From assembly GCA_947502635.1 (NCBI GenBank), contig CANNAN010000004.1, positions 420,620-484,619 on the forward strand: 64,000 bases of DNA, read 5' to 3'. The notes under the pieces were generated by a model. It was not told the DNA's origin. It did not search any database and saw nothing but the letters and a program-made list of their open reading frames with translations. Source of the stretch: an uncultured Flavobacteriaceae bacterium (GTDB lineage Bacteria; Bacteroidota; Bacteroidia; Flavobacteriales; Flavobacteriaceae). This document shows, piece by piece, positions 17,801 through 26,258 of this stretch; position 1 is the first letter of the stretch, and the number at the start of each line of letters is the position of its first letter. A program made the position numbers and the translations under genes.

Positions 17801-17829
17801 ATTTTTATTAATTATTATTTACCCCCTAT

Positions 17830-17849
17830 CGCTAACTAGTAACTAGTGG
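17830..17849. repeat. Right inverted repeat flanking the 82-aa ORF
   Basis: Partner of 17506-17530; CGCTA, CTAGTA and ACTAGTGG occur in the same order on the opposite strand. The remaining bases between here and the ExbD gene (17850-18062) show no gene or clear promoter. Confidence 0.5.
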
Positions 17850-18062
17850 TAAATTATTATTGAATTAAAAGAAATCACAAAAAGTATTTCCCTGTATTAC
17901 CCTACTACGCTTCTCATGAAATTTACAGAACCAACTTACAACATTTATCATCAAAAAGAAAAGCATATATGCAAAACACTCCCTAACATGATTTTGTAAG
18001 ATTTTTTATGGTATCGTTTTTGTGACCCAATCCTCATATTAACATTTAAAATCTAATAAATT

Positions 18063-18620
18063 ATGAGACATTCAAAATTAATGCCTGAAGTAAATGCAGG
18101 ATCTATGGCAGATATTGCATTTTTATTACTCATCTTTTTTCTTGTTACTGCTACCATATCTTCAGATGAAGGTATAAACAGGGTACTTCCTAAAGAATGT
18201 CCTCCTGGTGAGATTTGCGACGGTATAATCGCAGAACGCAACATACTCCGTGTTATCATAAACAATGATGACGAAATAATGATTGAAGACAATATAATCG
18301 CCATTACTGAATTAAAAGAAATCACCAAAAACTTTTTAGATAATAATGGTGATGGTACTTGTAATTACTGCAATGGTTTAAAAAGTTCAAACGCATCAGA
18401 TACACCAGAAAAGGCAGTTGTATCCTTGCAAAATGGCAAACTAACGACTTACAAACAATTTATTGCTGTACAAAATGAACTTTCTAAAGCTTATTATGAA
18501 TTAAGAAATACTTATAGCATAAATGTACTAAGAAAACCTTCTGATAAGCTAACAAAAGAAGAGTTAAAACAAGTAAAAGACGCCTACCCTTTTATACTTT
18601 CGGAAGCAGAAACGAAATAA
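18063..18620 (+). CDS. ExbD/TolR family protein, orphan
   Basis: 185-aa single-pass inner-membrane protein. The transmembrane helix (about 17-32, ADIAFLLLIFFLVTAT) contains the essential Asp17 that carries protons in ExbBD/TolQR motors. The periplasmic domain is larger than in classical ExbD and includes an insert with NNGDGTCNYCNG (two Cys, about 97-108), as seen in some Bacteroidota paralogues. No ExbB/TolQ, TonB or second ExbD gene is adjacent, so it must use a motor encoded elsewhere or serve a different role. It ends 18 bases from the convergent 3D-domain gene. Confidence 0.88.
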   Translation: MRHSKLMPEVNAGSMADIAFLLLIFFLVTATISSDEGINRVLPKECPPGEICDGIIAERNILRVIINNDDEIMIEDNIIAITELKEITKNFLDNNGDGTCNYCNGLKSSNASDTPEKAVVSLQNGKLTTYKQFIAVQNELSKAYYELRNTYSINVLRKPSDKLTKEELKQVKDAYPFILSEAETK

Positions 18621-18638
18621 AAAAACATATTTCTAATT

Positions 18639-19061
18639 CTATTTTTTCTTAGGAATACCATAAGTAATAGAAACCTGTTTCTTGCCCCAATTTCTTGCTG
18701 CTTTAATATCGGTTCCCATATAAATGTCTATACGCTTTTCCCAACGTGCATTCATTTTATCCTTAACCAAATAAATACTATCGAAACCCTCTATTTTAAC
18801 AGGGGTATTATGTTTTATTCCTAATTTTAATAAATCACGGGATACAGCAATACACTTCATACCTGGCTTTAAACTATCCCCAAAAGCAGCAATACTTGGG
18901 CTAGAATCTGTTTGATATGCTAATGAATTGTAGGCAGATGCAGTAACGCTTATGGTCTTCCATTCGTAAATATCCTTATCACTTACCTTTTCCTTTTCTT
19001 TGTCTTTACAAGAAAAAAAGATTAAAAGGATAATTAATAAGAAACATTTATTTCTGAACAT
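18639..19061 (-). CDS. 3D-domain lipoprotein
   Basis: 140-aa lipoprotein: lipobox FFSC with the acylated Cys at residue 18 and a Lys/Glu-rich linker. The rest is a 3D domain (named for three conserved Asp), recognisable by VTASAYNS near the start, the SPSIAAFGDSL and CIAVSRDLL segments, and KDKMNARWEKRIDIYMG...ARNWGKKQVSI at the end. The double-psi beta-barrel fold is shared with MltA-type lytic transglycosylases; a peptidoglycan-related role is likely but the catalytic Asp set should be checked by alignment. Confidence 0.85.
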   Translation of the reverse strand: MFRNKCFLLIILLIFFSCKDKEKEKVSDKDIYEWKTISVTASAYNSLAYQTDSSPSIAAFGDSLKPGMKCIAVSRDLLKLGIKHNTPVKIEGFDSIYLVKDKMNARWEKRIDIYMGTDIKAARNWGKKQVSITYGIPKKK

Positions 19062-19096
19062 AACATGTAGATCGTTAAGCTGGTAAGGGGTATTAG

Positions 19097-19972
19097 TTAG
19101 TCTTTTCTTCTAAAGCCATAAAACAACTGCATAAAAAAGTTTTTGGGCATTTTAGTATCATCAGAATACCCCAAAGCTAAATTTCCGCTCGCTTCTGGGA
19201 TATAATTTGTTTTAAAAATATAATCCCAAAGACTTAAACTAATTCCAAAATTAACACCATCACGACGTTCTTTTGGTAAATTATATGCATGGTGATACAA
19301 ATGCATAACGGGGTTATTGAATATATATTTTAAAGGTCCATATGTGAGTTTAACGTTGGCATGATTTAAATGACCAATAGTAATAGCTATAAAATGCACG
19401 ATAAAAGCCTGCTCTGGTTCAAAACCACCTAGTAGCATAACAGCAAATATTTTTAGGGGCTTATAAAGAATATTTTCCATCCAATGGTAACGCAAATGTG
19501 CTGCAAACCCCATCTCTTTTACAGAATGATGTACTTTATGAAAACGCCACAAAAAATTGAACTTATGTAATAAGACATGCGTAAACCATTGTACAAAATC
19601 TGATACTAAAAAGAATATTAGTAATTGTCCCCATGCGGGTAGTTTTTTTAGATTTATTAAAGCAATAGATGTCATCGAAATTCCTATACTTGAAAAAAAC
19701 TGTTCTAGTATGGCATAAACACCACTTATGATAATAGTAAAAACAAAAAAATTGAAGAACATATATGTGGCATCTGTCCAAAACCCTTTCCTGATAATGG
19801 CTTGCTCTTTTCGCCAGGGAAACATAATTTCCAAAAGCCAAACAATAATAGATATAACAACTAATCCCCAGAAATAATTAGTATACCAGCTTACCTTAAA
19901 AAGCATAGAGTTAATGGTCCAATCTATGGTTCCAGAAAATGCATTAACAAATGTTTCTAAGAGTTTTTCCAT
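19097..19972 (-). CDS. Sterol desaturase/fatty acid hydroxylase superfamily protein
   Basis: 291-aa integral membrane protein with four to five hydrophobic helices and the three histidine boxes of the di-iron superfamily: H132-x3-H136, H145-x2-H148-H149 (RFHKVHHS), then HLNHAN and LYHHAYN further on. These enzymes hydroxylate or desaturate lipids using O2. Candidate substrates in Bacteroidota are fatty acids, ornithine or sulfonolipids, or carotenoid-type lipids, and none is favoured by context. It starts 9 bases after the stop of the fused E1 gene and is probably co-transcribed with it. Confidence 0.88.
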   Translation of the reverse strand: MEKLLETFVNAFSGTIDWTINSMLFKVSWYTNYFWGLVVISIIVWLLEIMFPWRKEQAIIRKGFWTDATYMFFNFFVFTIIISGVYAILEQFFSSIGISMTSIALINLKKLPAWGQLLIFFLVSDFVQWFTHVLLHKFNFLWRFHKVHHSVKEMGFAAHLRYHWMENILYKPLKIFAVMLLGGFEPEQAFIVHFIAITIGHLNHANVKLTYGPLKYIFNNPVMHLYHHAYNLPKERRDGVNFGISLSLWDYIFKTNYIPEASGNLALGYSDDTKMPKNFFMQLFYGFRRKD

Positions 19973-19981
19973 GGTTTGTTT

Positions 19982-21985
19982 CTAATACTCTAAAAGTATT
20001 TTTAGTGCCTTTTCAAACCTGTTTTTGGGTAGATATTGTGCTTCTAACTGACTTGCAAATGGTATTGGTGTTTCCATACTGGCCATCCGTTTCACAGGGG
20101 CATCAAGCGACTCAAAACAATGCTCCATTATGAGTGCAGAAATATCACTGGCAATACCTCCAAATAGAGAATCCTCTTGTAAAATGATAGCTTTTCCTGT
20201 TTTTCTAACCGATTTATATAGTGTTTCTGTGTCTAATGGTTGAAGTGATCTTAAGTCTATAACATCTGCTGAAATTTCTGGATTAGACTCTAAAGTCTCT
20301 AAAACCCAATGTACAGCAGCTCCATAACTAATAATAGTAACATCGTTACCTTCACGAATTACAGATGCTTTACCAAAAGGCAATGTATAATAATCTGTTG
20401 GAACCTCTTGTCGAATACTTCGATACAAGCCCTTATGCTCAAAGAACAAAACAGGATTGGGGTCATTAATTGCTGTGGCTAATAAACCTTTAGCATCATA
20501 AGGAAAGGCTGGGTATACCACTTTTAACCCTGGTGTTTTTGTAAACCAAGCTTCATTAGTTTGCGAATGAAAAGGTCCCGCAGCAACACCACCGCCACAA
20601 GGCATTCTAATAACAACATCGGCTTGTTGCCCCCACCTGTAATGAGACTTAGCTAAATAATTAACAACTGGATTAAACCCAGAAGTTACAAAATCAGCAA
20701 ATTGCATTTCAACAACACTTTTAATACCTGCTATAGATAACCCCATAGCGGCTTCCACAATTGCAGATTCACAAATAGGTGTATTGCGTACACGTTCTTT
20801 TCCAAACTGCTCAACAAACCCATCTGTTATTTTAAATGCACCTCCATATTCAGCAATATCTTGTCCCATTATAACTAAATCACTGTGGCGCTCCATACTC
20901 TGCTTTAAGCCATTGGAAATTGCATCTATAAAACGAATATTACTCAATTCACCAAAACAATTAACCTCTTCATAATCAGATAATTGATATACATCATTTA
21001 ATTCGTTTGTTTTATCTGGAGTCATATCACTTTCCATGAAAGCGATATCTAAATGTTCATTAATTTCTGCGACTATGGCTTCCTTAATCGTAGTACAATC
21101 TTCTTCATTTAATAAGCCGTTATCTTTTAGGTATAATTCATAATTTAAAACAGGATCTTTAGCAGCCCAGGCATCCATAAGCTCTTGCGGAACATATTTA
21201 ACACCACTAGCCTCTTCATGACCGCGCATTCTAAATGTTTTAAATTCCAATAAAATTGGTCTTGGTTTTTCTCTAACACTTTGCGCTAATTCACTCACTT
21301 TTTTATAAACTTCAACAATGTTATTTCCATCAATAATATGTGATTCCATACCATACCCTAAACCTTTATCTGCAATATTTATACAATTATATTGTTCATT
21401 TGTAGGTGTAGAAAGCCCATAACCATTATTTTCAACACAGAACAAGACAGGTAATTGCCACACGGAAGCCACATTTAAAGCTTCATGAAAATCGCCTTCA
21501 CTTGTACCTCCTTCTCCTGTAAAAACAGCCGTAACCTCATTTTTATTTTTCAATTTAGAGGCCAAAGCGATACCATCTGCAACGCCTAACTGAGGTCCTA
21601 AGTGAGATATCATTCCAACTATTTTATACTCCTGTGTTCCAAAATGAAATGAGCGATCCCTACCCTTTGTAAATCCAGAAGCTTTACCCTGCCATTGCGC
21701 AAACAATCTATACAATGGAATCTCTCGAGAAGTAAATACCCCTAAATTCCTATGCATTGGCAATATATATTCATTGGTATTTAAAGCCATAGTAACACCA
21801 ACAGCAATCGCCTCTTGTCCTATACCAGAAAACCATTTGCTTATTTTTCCCTGACGTAATAAAATAAGCATCTTCTCCTCTATTAGTCTTGGTTTCAATA
21901 TCTTTTTATACAATTGTATTAATACATCTTTGTCTAGGTTTTCGACAGGATATTCCATTGTAACTGTAGTGAATTCTTTAGTCAT
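19982..21985 (-). CDS. 2-oxoacid dehydrogenase E1, fused alpha and beta subunits
   Basis: 667-aa fusion of the two E1 subunits of a branched-chain 2-oxoacid or pyruvate-type dehydrogenase. Residues 1-330 are the thiamine-diphosphate-binding alpha part (GEGGTSEGDFHEALN...ENNGYGLS); residues about 350-667 are the beta part (GQDIAEYGGAFKITDG, MPCGGGVAAGPFHSQ, FFEHKGLYR). Such fusions are typical of Bacteroidota, where they supply branched acyl-CoA for iso-fatty acids. The E2 and E3 genes are not adjacent, so they lie elsewhere. The adjacent sterol-desaturase-like gene (9-base gap) hints at a lipid link. Confidence 0.93.
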   Translation of the reverse strand: MTKEFTTVTMEYPVENLDKDVLIQLYKKILKPRLIEEKMLILLRQGKISKWFSGIGQEAIAVGVTMALNTNEYILPMHRNLGVFTSREIPLYRLFAQWQGKASGFTKGRDRSFHFGTQEYKIVGMISHLGPQLGVADGIALASKLKNKNEVTAVFTGEGGTSEGDFHEALNVASVWQLPVLFCVENNGYGLSTPTNEQYNCINIADKGLGYGMESHIIDGNNIVEVYKKVSELAQSVREKPRPILLEFKTFRMRGHEEASGVKYVPQELMDAWAAKDPVLNYELYLKDNGLLNEEDCTTIKEAIVAEINEHLDIAFMESDMTPDKTNELNDVYQLSDYEEVNCFGELSNIRFIDAISNGLKQSMERHSDLVIMGQDIAEYGGAFKITDGFVEQFGKERVRNTPICESAIVEAAMGLSIAGIKSVVEMQFADFVTSGFNPVVNYLAKSHYRWGQQADVVIRMPCGGGVAAGPFHSQTNEAWFTKTPGLKVVYPAFPYDAKGLLATAINDPNPVLFFEHKGLYRSIRQEVPTDYYTLPFGKASVIREGNDVTIISYGAAVHWVLETLESNPEISADVIDLRSLQPLDTETLYKSVRKTGKAIILQEDSLFGGIASDISALIMEHCFESLDAPVKRMASMETPIPFASQLEAQYLPKNRFEKALKILLEY

Positions 21986-22082
21986 ACGTTAAATATATTA
22001 CTTTATCAAATATACCATAAAAAGGGAAAAACAATATAAAAGTTATATAAAACACAGTACACTAAACTTTATAATGTTTTTG

Positions 22083-22090
22083 TACATTTG
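22083..22090 (+). promoter_or_regulatory. -7 promoter box for the 2OG-oxygenase run
   Basis: TACATTTG fits TAnnTTTG exactly and lies 28 bases before the ATG at 22118. No convincing TTG at -33 is present, so strength is uncertain. Confidence 0.4.
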
Positions 22091-22117
22091 TAGGACATCT
22101 ATATTAAATAATAACTC

Positions 22118-23068
22118 ATGACTAGCATACCGAGTGTAGATTTAAATGATTTTATTTCTGATAATCCTACAAAAAAACAAAACTTTGTTAATGCCATTGG
22201 TAAAGCATATGAAGACATTGGATTTGTTGCCTTAAAAGGTCATTTTTTAGACGACACATTAGTTGAAAACTTATATAAAGAGGTGAAACAATTTTTTAGT
22301 TTACCAACTGAAACGAAACAGAGCTATGAAATACCTGGAATAGGTGGACAACGGGGTTATGTATCTTTCGGGAAAGAGAGTGCTAAAGGTAAAAAAGAAG
22401 GTGATCTAAAAGAGTTTTGGCATTTTGGACAATATGTTGAAAACAACCCTAAACTTGAAGCGGAATACCCTAAAAATGTTATTGTCAATGAACTTCCAGA
22501 ATTTAATGTTGTAGGTAAAGAGACTTATAGAATGCTGGAAAAAACAGCTAAGTATGTACTACGAGCATTGGCTTTATATTTAGATATTGAAGAAACTTAT
22601 TTTGATCAATTTATTCATAACGGTAATTCTATTTTAAGACCTATTCATTACCCGCCTATTACAGAAGAACCTAAGGAAGCCGTTCGTGCTGCTGCGCATG
22701 GAGATATTAACCTAATAACACTATTAATGGGTGCTCAAGGTCGCGGTTTACAAGTACAAAATCATGATGGCGAATGGATTGATGCCATAGCACAACCCGA
22801 TGAACTTATGATTAACGTAGGTGATATGCTTTCTAGACACACCAATAATAAATTAAAATCTACAATACATCGCGTAATAAACCCTCCAAAAGAACTTTGG
22901 GGGACATCGCGCTACTCCATTCCATTTTTCATGCACCCTATAAGTGACATGAAATTAAACGTTTTGGAAAGTTGTGTTGATAAAGATACTCCTAAAGCAT
23001 TTGATGATATTACTGCTGGTGAATTTTTAAATGAACGATTAATAGAATTAGGGCTGATAAAAAAATAG
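22118..23068 (+). CDS. Fe(II)/2-oxoglutarate oxygenase, isopenicillin-N-synthase family
   Basis: 316-aa cytoplasmic oxygenase. The N-terminal DIOX_N part (about 5-110) is followed by the double-stranded beta-helix core with iron ligands H194-x-D196 and H251, and the 2-oxoglutarate-binding R265-x-S267 (RYSIPFF). The family oxidises many small molecules; neither the natural substrate nor an associated biosynthetic cluster can be inferred. It starts a run of co-directional genes whose next member is separated by 72 bases. The intergenic stretch resembles a decayed repeat of the cagttagcagt type. Confidence 0.9.
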   Translation: MTSIPSVDLNDFISDNPTKKQNFVNAIGKAYEDIGFVALKGHFLDDTLVENLYKEVKQFFSLPTETKQSYEIPGIGGQRGYVSFGKESAKGKKEGDLKEFWHFGQYVENNPKLEAEYPKNVIVNELPEFNVVGKETYRMLEKTAKYVLRALALYLDIEETYFDQFIHNGNSILRPIHYPPITEEPKEAVRAAAHGDINLITLLMGAQGRGLQVQNHDGEWIDAIAQPDELMINVGDMLSRHTNNKLKSTIHRVINPPKELWGTSRYSIPFFMHPISDMKLNVLESCVDKDTPKAFDDITAGEFLNERLIELGLIKK

Positions 23069-23140
23069 TATTCAGTAGACAGTTAGCAGTTATTTATTCT
23101 GCGAGTTTTTGACTGTAAGCAGAAGACCGAAGACAAAAAG

Positions 23141-23470
23141 ATGGATTTACAAGACCAATTAAAAAACCTGTTTCCAGATCACATTGAAGCAGAACCTGTT
23201 GAAAATGATAATAAGACACCTAAAATATGGATGCAAGACGATCCTATTATTTGTAAATATGAAAAACGTAAAGGGAAGCCAATTACCATATTAGAAGGCT
23301 ACACAGGCGCTAATGAAGATTTCAAAGCTTTGGCTAAAGAAATTAAAACAACTCTGAGTGTTGGCGGTAGTTTTAAAGATGATAAAATTATCATTCAAGG
23401 TGATTATCGTGATAAAATAATGAAAATGCTCCAAGAAAAAGGTTTTAATGTAAAACGTGTTGGAGGCTAA
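23141..23470 (+). CDS. SUI1/YciH family translation factor
   Basis: 109-aa protein whose C-terminal 70 residues match the SUI1/eIF1 fold: KPITILEGYTG, an internal LSVGGSFKDDKIIIQGDYRDKI stretch and a final FNVKRVGG. Bacterial YciH proteins influence start-codon fidelity in vitro, but their physiological role is unclear. The next gene begins three bases after its stop, which implies co-transcription with the DUF1835 gene. Confidence 0.9.
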   Translation: MDLQDQLKNLFPDHIEAEPVENDNKTPKIWMQDDPIICKYEKRKGKPITILEGYTGANEDFKALAKEIKTTLSVGGSFKDDKIIIQGDYRDKIMKMLQEKGFNVKRVGG

Positions 23471-23473
23471 TTT

Positions 23474-24415
23474 ATGGGCAAGCGATTACTTCATATTACT
23501 AACGGCGATGTTTTAACAAACTATCTAAATGATCTGGATTTTGTTGGAGAAAAACTTACCTGGAAGGAAATGCTTTGTGAAGGGCCTACTATTGTAGAGA
23601 TTAATTCAAACAAGTTTTTAGACCTCAGAAAATCATTTTTCAATACATTTTATGATATTGATTTAGATACAGAAACAATCGGGCTTGAGTTAAACAAACT
23701 GGATGCTTATAAAGAATATTCCGAAATTATTCTGTGGTTTGAATACGATCTATTTTGTCATATTAATATGATTGCCGTTATCAACCTTATCATGCAAAAG
23801 CAAATAGACCTTCCTATTTCTTTAGTTTGTAGTGGTAGAGTTAAAGGCAGTAAAATATTAAAAGGCTTATCAGAACTCAATGCAGAGCAACTAATAGATC
23901 ATTATAAAAATAGAGTCAAGCTTACTTCTGGAGATTTAGAATTAGCTAAAACCATTTGGGGTATTTACTGTGGTAAGGATCACAACTTATTAAAACCATA
24001 TATTGTAACCGTATCATCTTTTAAATATTTAAGTAATTGTTTAAAAGCACATTTAGAGCGTTTTCCAGATTCAAAACATGGCTTAAATATATTGGAAAAA
24101 AACATTCTGGAAATTATTAAAAACAACACCATAAAATCTGAACACCATTTATTAGGATATGTACTTAACTACCAAGGATATTATGGCTTTGGAGACCTTC
24201 AAATATCCAGAATTATAGGAAAACTTCGTGGTTTTTTTACAAATGAAGACAAACAAATCATACTTAATAGAAAAGGGCATGAAGCCTTACTAGGCCAACA
24301 TAATGTTGCCATGGAAATTGATAACAATATGGTTTATGGAGGGCTTAAAAAATTCGATTATCAGTTTAATAAAAAACAAAACAAGCTTGTAAAAACCGTA
24401 CTAAATGCCCATTAA
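23474..24415 (+). CDS. DUF1835 domain-containing protein
   Basis: 313-aa cytoplasmic protein. The N-terminus (GKRLLHITNGDVLTNYL, then LTWKEMLCEGPT and ILWFEYDLFCHINMI) is the DUF1835 signature. The C-terminal half is helical and ends with a winged-helix-like stretch (GYGFGDLQISRIIGKLRGF). Function is unknown. It starts three bases after the SUI1 gene and overlaps the nucleoside phosphorylase gene by 11 bases, a tight arrangement that suggests functional coupling, perhaps in nucleotide or translation control. Confidence 0.85.
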   Translation: MGKRLLHITNGDVLTNYLNDLDFVGEKLTWKEMLCEGPTIVEINSNKFLDLRKSFFNTFYDIDLDTETIGLELNKLDAYKEYSEIILWFEYDLFCHINMIAVINLIMQKQIDLPISLVCSGRVKGSKILKGLSELNAEQLIDHYKNRVKLTSGDLELAKTIWGIYCGKDHNLLKPYIVTVSSFKYLSNCLKAHLERFPDSKHGLNILEKNILEIIKNNTIKSEHHLLGYVLNYQGYYGFGDLQISRIIGKLRGFFTNEDKQIILNRKGHEALLGQHNVAMEIDNNMVYGGLKKFDYQFNKKQNKLVKTVLNAH

Positions 24416-25274
24416 AGAATCTGAATTAATATTAAATCCAGATGGTAGCATCTACCATTTAAACTTAAAACCTGAAAATGTTTCTGATACCATCATTTTT
24501 GTTGGTGATCAAAATCGTGTCGAGAAAGTATCTAAATATTTTGACAGTATTGAATTCTCTACTCAAAAACGCGAATTTAAAACTCAAACAGGCCATTACA
24601 AAGGGAAACGCATCACAGTTATTTCTACAGGAATAGGCCCAGATAACATCGATATTGTTCTAAACGAACTAGATGCCCTTTTTAATATCGATTTAATAAC
24701 CAAGATTCCAAAACAAACTGTTACAAGTTTAAATATTATTAGAATAGGTACCTCTGGTTCACTACAAAAAGATGTTCCTATAGATTCATTTCTTTTAAGC
24801 ACTTTTGGGCTAGATCTTAACGGTATGTTACATGCCTACCAAATAGATACTATAAGCAACCCTGATATTGAAGACGCTTTCATCAAGCAAACAAGTTGGC
24901 ACCAAGATAAAGCTAAACCCATCATTATTAAAAACAGTGATATTCTCGAAAAACAATTTGAAAGCAGTAAAACCCATAAGGGGTTAACGGCTACTGCTGG
25001 TGGTTTTTATGGACCTCAAGGTCGTGTTTTACGGTTGCCCATTCAAGATGCCAGCCTAAACAATAAAATGGATGCTTTTAATTTTAATGGAATCCGCATA
25101 ACTAATTTGGAAATGGAAACATCTGCCATCTATGGCTTAGCGAAACTATTGGGACATCAGGCCATATCTCTAAACGCTATAATTGCTAACAGAGCTTCTG
25201 GAACTTTTAGTAAAAACCCTTCAGAAGTTATTGAAAACCTTATAAAATATACACTCAATAAAATTGCAGATTAA
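24405..25274 (+). CDS. Nucleoside phosphorylase (uridine phosphorylase-like)
   Basis: 289-aa enzyme of the PNP/UDP phosphorylase family. The opening VGDQNRVEKVSKYFDS resembles the phosphate loop, STGIGPDNIDIVLNEL and RIGTSGSLQ are core family motifs, and NLEMETSAIYGLAKLLGH carries the ribose-binding Glu/Met. It cleaves nucleosides phosphorolytically in salvage; uridine is the likeliest substrate by sequence resemblance. It overlaps the DUF1835 gene by 11 bases. The next gene follows after 12 bases. Confidence 0.88.
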   Translation: MPIKESELILNPDGSIYHLNLKPENVSDTIIFVGDQNRVEKVSKYFDSIEFSTQKREFKTQTGHYKGKRITVISTGIGPDNIDIVLNELDALFNIDLITKIPKQTVTSLNIIRIGTSGSLQKDVPIDSFLLSTFGLDLNGMLHAYQIDTISNPDIEDAFIKQTSWHQDKAKPIIIKNSDILEKQFESSKTHKGLTATAGGFYGPQGRVLRLPIQDASLNNKMDAFNFNGIRITNLEMETSAIYGLAKLLGHQAISLNAIIANRASGTFSKNPSEVIENLIKYTLNKIAD

Positions 25275-25286
25275 TAGATAGATTTA

Positions 25287-26141
25287 ATGAAGAAAGTAAA
25301 TATTGGTGGCGTACCAGAACATTTTAACTTGGCTTGGTATTTAACACTAAAAAATGGGGATTATAAAAAAAATCAAATTAATTTACGCTGGCATGACTAC
25401 GCTGGTGGCACAGGCGCTATGTGCAAAGCCCTTCGGAATAAAGAAATTGATATAGCAGTTATACTTACCGAAGGTATTATAAAAGATATTATTGCTGGTA
25501 ACCCAAGTAAAATTGTACAAACTTTTGTACAAACACCTCTAATTTGGGGCATTCATGTTGCCCATAATTCATCTTATAAAACCATTGAAGATTTAAAAGG
25601 AACGAAAGCCGCTATAAGTAGGTATGGTTCTGGCTCCCACTTAATGGCATATATAAATGCCGAGAATAATGTATGGGATTTGGAAAAAGATCTTGATTTT
25701 GAAATTATAAAAAATTTAGATGGCGCTGTAGAGGGATTAACTTCTGGTAAGGCAGATTATTTTTTATGGGAAAAATTCACCACAAAACCCTTAGTCGACG
25801 ATGGCACTTTTAGACACATAGGTAATTGTCCATCACCATGGCCTTGTTTTGTAATTGCTGTTCGAGAGGATTTTATCGAATCAAACAAAGCAGATTTGGA
25901 AACAATTCTAGAAATTATAAATAATACAACCTCCGAATTTAAAGAGATTCCAAGTATTGACAAAACAATTTCTAATAGGTACGAACAGCTACTTCAAGAT
26001 GTACAAGAGTGGTTAAATATTACCGAATGGTCGCAAAACCTAATTGACGAACAAACCATTATGACTGTTCAAAAACAATTACATGCTTTAAATATTATAC
26101 CCGAGATAGTAGATTATGATAAATTAACCTATAAATTATAG
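25287..26141 (+). CDS. Type-2 periplasmic-binding-fold protein without signal peptide
   Basis: 284-aa protein with the fold of ABC-transporter solute-binding proteins (NMT1/THI5 or Ca3427-like): an opening KVNIGGVPEHFNLAWYLT, LRNKEIDIAVILTEG, and TIEDLKGTKAAISRYGSGSH for the second lobe. There is no signal peptide, lipobox or nearby permease, so it is probably cytoplasmic and acts as a ligand-binding or enzyme-like protein rather than in uptake. It follows the nucleoside phosphorylase gene by 12 bases; a role with nucleoside or vitamin metabolites is an inference only. Confidence 0.82.
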   Translation: MKKVNIGGVPEHFNLAWYLTLKNGDYKKNQINLRWHDYAGGTGAMCKALRNKEIDIAVILTEGIIKDIIAGNPSKIVQTFVQTPLIWGIHVAHNSSYKTIEDLKGTKAAISRYGSGSHLMAYINAENNVWDLEKDLDFEIIKNLDGAVEGLTSGKADYFLWEKFTTKPLVDDGTFRHIGNCPSPWPCFVIAVREDFIESNKADLETILEIINNTTSEFKEIPSIDKTISNRYEQLLQDVQEWLNITEWSQNLIDEQTIMTVQKQLHALNIIPEIVDYDKLTYKL

Positions 26142-26229
26142 TGATTTCTTGCTATTTATTCCCCCTAAACAATCGAAATCAAATACATAACAAAATGTTA
26201 ATAATTAACGAAGTTTTGGGAAGATAGTT

Positions 26230-26237
26230 TATTTTTG
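26230..26237 (+). promoter_or_regulatory. -7 promoter box for the TlpA-like lipoprotein gene
   Basis: TATTTTTG matches the -7 consensus and lies 22 bases before the ATG at 26259. A TTG at 26216-26218 is too close to be an ideal -33 element. Confidence 0.4.
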
Positions 26238-26258
26238 ACCGAATATTAAACCAAAAAA

